Origin: Pedobacter endophyticus
GTDB lineage: Bacteria > Bacteroidota > Bacteroidia > Sphingobacteriales > Sphingobacteriaceae
Direction: 5' to 3'
NCBI RefSeq assembly: GCF_015679185.1
Contig: NZ_CP064939.1
Location: forward strand, 5,362,071-5,426,070
Length of the DNA: 64,000 nt
How positions within the stretch are numbered: the first letter of the stretch is position 1; each line of letters starts with the position of its first letter. Shown here piece after piece: positions 60,681-64,000 of the stretch. The notes below the pieces were generated by a model. The model did no database searches and was not told the DNA's origin. It was given only the letters and a program-made list of their open reading frames with translations. Made by a program: the position numbers and the translations under genes.

Positions 60681-61904
60681 TTAAGGTTGTTTGGCAAGTT
60701 TTTCAATCGTCAATCCTTGAATAATAATGCTAAATAAAACGCAGAAATAGGTAGCTACCAAAATGATATTTTTTGTTTCGCCATTAGGCAATGAAAGTGC
60801 TAAAGCCAGTGATAACCCACCCCTTAAACCGCCCCAACTAATTATTTTTGCTTCCTTATTGGTCAGTTTCAACAATCGGGGAATAGCCAAATGAGGCAGA
60901 TAAACGATAACAATCCGCGATAGCAGCACAATGAACACCGAAATAACGCCTATAAAAATGTACTTGGTTTGGAAATCGATTACTACGAGTACAAAAGCAA
61001 TCATAATAAACAAAATCGCGTTGAGCACAACGTCAACCAGCTCCCAAAACTTGTGTATGTATTCTTGTGTGGTATCGCTCATGGAGAGTTTTTGCCTGAA
61101 ATTGCCAACCATTAAGCCCATTACAACCATGGCCAATGCCCCCGAAATGTGAATGAAATTAAACAGTCCATAGCCGCCCATTACAAACGCAAGCGTTAAA
61201 AGAATTTCTGTTTCATAATGGTCGATCGATTTTAACAACAAGTAAAGAATATAGCCAAAAATTAAGCCCATTATGATGCCGCCTACGGCTTCTTGAAGAA
61301 AAAGGAACCCAAAATGCGATAAACTGAAAGTTCCCGTGTTTAAGGTTTCTATCAATACAATAAATACAACAACGCCAACTCCATCATTAAACAAGCTTTC
61401 GCCAACAATGGTATATTCTGTCTTTTTAGGAACATTGGCCTTGGTTAAGATACCCAAAACAGCGATTGGATCCGTAGGTGAAATTAGCGCCCCAAAAACC
61501 AGGCAATAAATAAAATCAATGTTCAGGTCGAAAAGACTGGTTAGACCACTAAACAAAAACGCAATAATTACGGTCGATAGCAACACCCCGCCGAGGGCAA
61601 ACGTAGCTATTGGCCTGATTTGTTGTTTAAGATTAGTCCAATTGGTGTGCATTGCCCCTGCAAAAAGCAAGAAACCCAGCAAAACGTTTAAAACAATTTT
61701 GTCGATGTTGGCGTGCTCGATGTAATCTTTTATATCTTCAATCGGAATATCGATCCAAAGTCGCGAGCTGATTACAACTAAGGAAAGTACCGTAGAAAGT
61801 AAAAACAAGCCAATTACAAACGGCAATTTTAAAAAACGCTGGTTTACGTAAGCAAAGGCTGCGGATAGGCAAATTAAAATGGTAAGGGCAAAGTATGCAT
61901 TCAT
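60681..61904 (-). CDS. Na+/H+ antiporter, CPA1 (NhaP) type
   Basis: This 407-residue inner-membrane protein has about twelve transmembrane segments. The functional motif SPTDPIAVLGILTKANVPKK and ESLFNDGVGVVVFIVLIE (with the acidic pair typical of NhaP/NHE) are visible, as is IISWGGLRGGLSLALALSLP. It expels Na+ or K+ in exchange for protons. No cytoplasmic regulatory domain is present. It is a single gene. The promoter is not evident in the 400-bp gap that follows upstream. Confidence 0.9.
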   Translation of the reverse strand: MNAYFALTILICLSAAFAYVNQRFLKLPFVIGLFLLSTVLSLVVISSRLWIDIPIEDIKDYIEHANIDKIVLNVLLGFLLFAGAMHTNWTNLKQQIRPIATFALGGVLLSTVIIAFLFSGLTSLFDLNIDFIYCLVFGALISPTDPIAVLGILTKANVPKKTEYTIVGESLFNDGVGVVVFIVLIETLNTGTFSLSHFGFLFLQEAVGGIIMGLIFGYILYLLLKSIDHYETEILLTLAFVMGGYGLFNFIHISGALAMVVMGLMVGNFRQKLSMSDTTQEYIHKFWELVDVVLNAILFIMIAFVLVVIDFQTKYIFIGVISVFIVLLSRIVIVYLPHLAIPRLLKLTNKEAKIISWGGLRGGLSLALALSLPNGETKNIILVATYFCVLFSIIIQGLTIEKLAKQP

Positions 61905-62307
61905 TGTTGTAATAGTTAATTAAACTTCGCACGTTTAAGCAAAGCTCATCATTTGTTCTTTTTTCAAAAAGTTATTAATTCTTGTAACAGTTCAGGTGAT
62001 TTGATGAACTGGCTGGCCAATTCGCATTGTTGTATGAGTTGATTCTTTTTGGTTGCATCAATTAAGTATCAAGCTTAAATGACAATCGGATTTCGCCTCA
62101 ATTGGTTTTTACCATCCAAAATTTTTTCTCCACTCCATATTTTCGTGGTAGAACCAGCTTACAAATAGGAAACTAAAGTAACAAAATTTTAATAAATCTA
62201 GCTGCATTTCGACGTGAAATTCGGCGAACCGCTTTTGTTATTTTCCTTGGTATTGCGCTAAAAATCACTGCTGATTTTATAATTCCAAAAGAACCCGTTG
62301 AGCATGA
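61905..62307. other. 403-bp intergenic region, nothing recognised
   Basis: This gap between the antiporter and the small membrane protein is mostly A/T-rich. A minus-strand open stretch of 34 codons (61964-62068) has a plausible protein-like composition (NQLIQQCELASQFIKSPELL) but no start and an upstream in-frame stop, so it is at most a remnant. No repeat of the kinds seen elsewhere is present. Confidence 0.5.
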
Positions 62308-62814
62308 TTATCCTGCCGAGCTCTTTTTTTGTTGGTCACTGCCTACGGAACTGCCCGAGTATTTGTTCATTACAGACAGAATTTCAGTAGGAGAGGTATC
62401 TAATTCTTTAATGCTCAGGTTTTTGTCAAGACTTGTGGAATCCTTCAGGTCGATGTGCAAGATAAATTCATCAATCTCAATTTCGCCCTTTTTATCTGCA
62501 TAATGATGATTTAAACAGTTTAGGCTATAGTTTTCTATGTTTAGCCACTTGTAAAGCCTATCGTTGGTAAACTCGATACCTTCTTCTGAGATAATAATCT
62601 CGGATGAAGTGTAAAAGAGAAACAGCTTTCTGATGCCATGCGCAAGGAAGTACGATAAAAAAACGGTGAAAGCCAAAAAAATGTAAAAGGCAACACTTCC
62701 GAATCGAATGTTGAAAATGTAGCAGAAAGCAATTATCGCCAACATAGCAGAAATGTAAAATTTCATTTCGCTAAGTGCAGCTTTTTTCGATATTCTAACC
62801 TTATACCTGTTCAA
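62308..62814 (-). CDS. small membrane protein of unknown function
   Basis: The 168-residue protein has two transmembrane helices (about residues 19-36 and 41-58) and then a soluble region of beta-strand character (SSEIIISEEGIEFTNDRLYKWLNIENYSLN) like a bacterial PH domain, followed by a Ser/Lys-rich tail. The only start giving the full frame is TTG at 62814; ATG occurs at residue 17. Family unknown. It probably sits in the inner membrane with its C-terminal domain in the cytoplasm. No neighbour suggests a role. Confidence 0.65.
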   Translation of the reverse strand: MNRYKVRISKKAALSEMKFYISAMLAIIAFCYIFNIRFGSVAFYIFLAFTVFLSYFLAHGIRKLFLFYTSSEIIISEEGIEFTNDRLYKWLNIENYSLNCLNHHYADKKGEIEIDEFILHIDLKDSTSLDKNLSIKELDTSPTEILSVMNKYSGSSVGSDQQKKSSAG

Positions 62815-63042
62815 TTGTGTAGCTGGGTTTACAATTTTGTGTAAAGTAAAAGATTAGATTGATACTTTAATAAAATTTGTGAAAAAAATGTAAAAAAAAT
62901 TGATCAATGTTGTCGCTTGTTTACATTTTGATTGAATGGAACACCTTTGAACAGATTGAACTTGGTTCGGATGTAGACTCTTTGTTGTGATTAAATTGCA
63001 CTCAAAAATGAAGACGGGAGCTGGGGTAGAGATTAGGGAATA

Positions 63043-64000
63043 TTATTTAGCCTTATTTTTTTCGGCTATCCACAACGACATATATTTTGTGCTTTGTGAG
63101 GCGTGGTGGTTCAAAATTTGCCCAACAAAGTTGCGTTTCCTATGTGCTTTAAGGTCGATATTTTGAATCATAGCGATGAACTGACCTGCAAATTTGCGAG
63201 CGGAATATCGCTCATTGATGATTTTAATTCCATTTTGCTGAGCCAGGAGCCAGGCGGTTTTTTCCTGATACAACGATACGGCTTTTTGGATAAATGTGTC
63301 TAAATCATCTTCTATAATTCCGTTCCACTCAAGGGCGCCCCGCATGGCCTCTGCACCAACGGTAGTAGTAACAGATGGCGTTCCAACATGCATGGCATCG
63401 ATAAATTTGCCTTTTACACCAGCGCCAAATTGAATGGGCGCAAGTAAAATTTTGTGCTGCGAAATCGTTTCTCGGGCGTTTGTAGCTCTGCCTTTAATAA
63501 AAAATCGTTCGTTTTTGTTATCTAATTGCAGTACTTTTTGTGTGGCATACGAACCATAAATATTTAAACTTACACCGGGTAACTTTTTCCGTAATGCTGG
63601 CCAAATCTTAGTTTTTAACACCTGAACGGTATTCCAGTTCGGCTCATGAAGGAAATTACCGATAAAGATGAAGTCGGCCCGTGCATCATAACTAAGCCAA
63701 TTTTCTACGGTTTCGTTGGTAATCTCTTTCTCCAAAAAGGGCAGGTAGTGGAGTACGGAACGATCGATGTTAAATTCGTCGGTAAGGATTTTCATTTCTA
63801 CCTCGGAGATGATCAGCGATAAATCGCAACGCAAAATTGAGGCGATTTCTCGCTTCGCAGTGTCCGAATAAAAGTCTGCTGCCACCTGCTTTTTGTCACT
63901 TTGCTCGCGGGCATTGCGTAGGAAATGTAAATCTTCGGTATCTAAAATCCTTAATGCATTTGGACATTCTTGGAGCACTCTCCAGCCATATTGTTCTTCG
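63043..64000 (-). CDS. glycosyltransferase, GT4-like, 5' end beyond the window
   Basis: The frame is open to the window edge: upstream of the GTG at 63978 it continues in phase with EEQYGWRV, so the true start is outside. At least 318 residues are visible. The C-terminal donor-sugar domain has ARADFIFIGNFLHEPNW, LNIYGSYAT, NARETISQHKILLAPIQFGAGVKGKFIDAMHVGTPSVTT, the E/G-rich motif of GT-B enzymes. Likely a cytoplasmic transferase for cell-surface polysaccharide. C-terminal tail Lys-rich. Confidence 0.82.
   Translation of the reverse strand, partial: EEQYGWRVLQECPNALRILDTEDLHFLRNAREQSDKKQVAADFYSDTAKREIASILRCDLSLIISEVEMKILTDEFNIDRSVLHYLPFLEKEITNETVENWLSYDARADFIFIGNFLHEPNWNTVQVLKTKIWPALRKKLPGVSLNIYGSYATQKVLQLDNKNERFFIKGRATNARETISQHKILLAPIQFGAGVKGKFIDAMHVGTPSVTTTVGAEAMRGALEWNGIIEDDLDTFIQKAVSLYQEKTAWLLAQQNGIKIINERYSARKFAGQFIAMIQNIDLKAHRKRNFVGQILNHHASQSTKYMSLWIAEKNKAK

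Noticed and set aside
61964..62068. Open minus-strand stretch with protein-like residues upstream of the antiporter gene
   Set aside because: Only 34 codons, no start codon, an in-frame stop just upstream, and no recognised family.

Overview
The window reads as a chromosomal segment of a Bacteroidota bacterium, most likely a Pedobacter-like member of the Sphingobacteriaceae. The evidence is a type IX secretion plug protein, DUF1343, DUF5103 and DUF1080 families, an HsdR-N protein beside holA, TTTG/TAnnTTTG promoters, weak or absent Shine-Dalgarno sequences, and abundant intergenic palindromic repeats. I saw no tRNA, rRNA, CRISPR array, prophage or intact insertion sequence.

Layout. 0-9.8 kb: housekeeping genes (NamZ-like DUF1343 lipoprotein, LolC/E-type permease, truA, ychJ-like, mazG, DoxX, AI-2E transporter, aldo/keto reductase, mnmD). 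9.8-20.3 kb: three tandem-repeat arrays, an MmcQ/YjbR protein, an M13 metallopeptidase, a His-rich heavy-metal P-type ATPase, and four consecutive, nearly identical Uma2-family nuclease genes. 20.3-31.7 kb: valS (carrying a repeat-like in-frame insert), a Gfo/Idh/MocA - double DUF1080 - Gfo/Idh/MocA operon for keto-sugar metabolism, holA with HsdR-N and SUMF1 genes, and an S41 peptidase. 31.7-45.3 kb: EVE protein, two secreted paralogues of unknown function, an antiporter, a thioesterase, an intracellular GH13 amylase, a second sugar-type operon (SUMF1, Gfo/Idh/MocA, ApbE, TIM-barrel isomerase), the T9SS plug protein and an ABC-F ATPase. 45.3-48 kb: an Rrf2/YwnA regulator with matching operators before itself and before its YwnB-like neighbour, then pyrD. 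48-59 kb: a metabolic cluster of GABA-type aminotransferase, nitrilase, VOC protein, large Orn/Lys/Arg-decarboxylase-like PLP enzyme, ATP-grasp ligase, C45 Ntn hydrolase/acyltransferase and aldehyde dehydrogenase, with a PIN toxin-antitoxin pair in the middle. 59-64 kb: a beta-propeller glycosidase, a possible fucosidase remnant, a CPA1 antiporter, a small membrane protein and a truncated glycosyltransferase at the window edge.

The most interesting items are: (1) the 51.8-59.0 kb operon, whose enzyme set resembles a ligate-oxidise-release amine pathway (analogous in logic to the Puu pathway) built from different families; (2) the Uma2 quadruplet, identical except for a sharply bounded block of about 22 residues; (3) a repeat-like peptide insert inside valyl-tRNA synthetase; (4) a 47-bp hairpin element with a compensatory stem change between loci; (5) a complete promoter/operator reading for the Rrf2 pair. 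All functions are inferred by reading the sequence; no database search was run.
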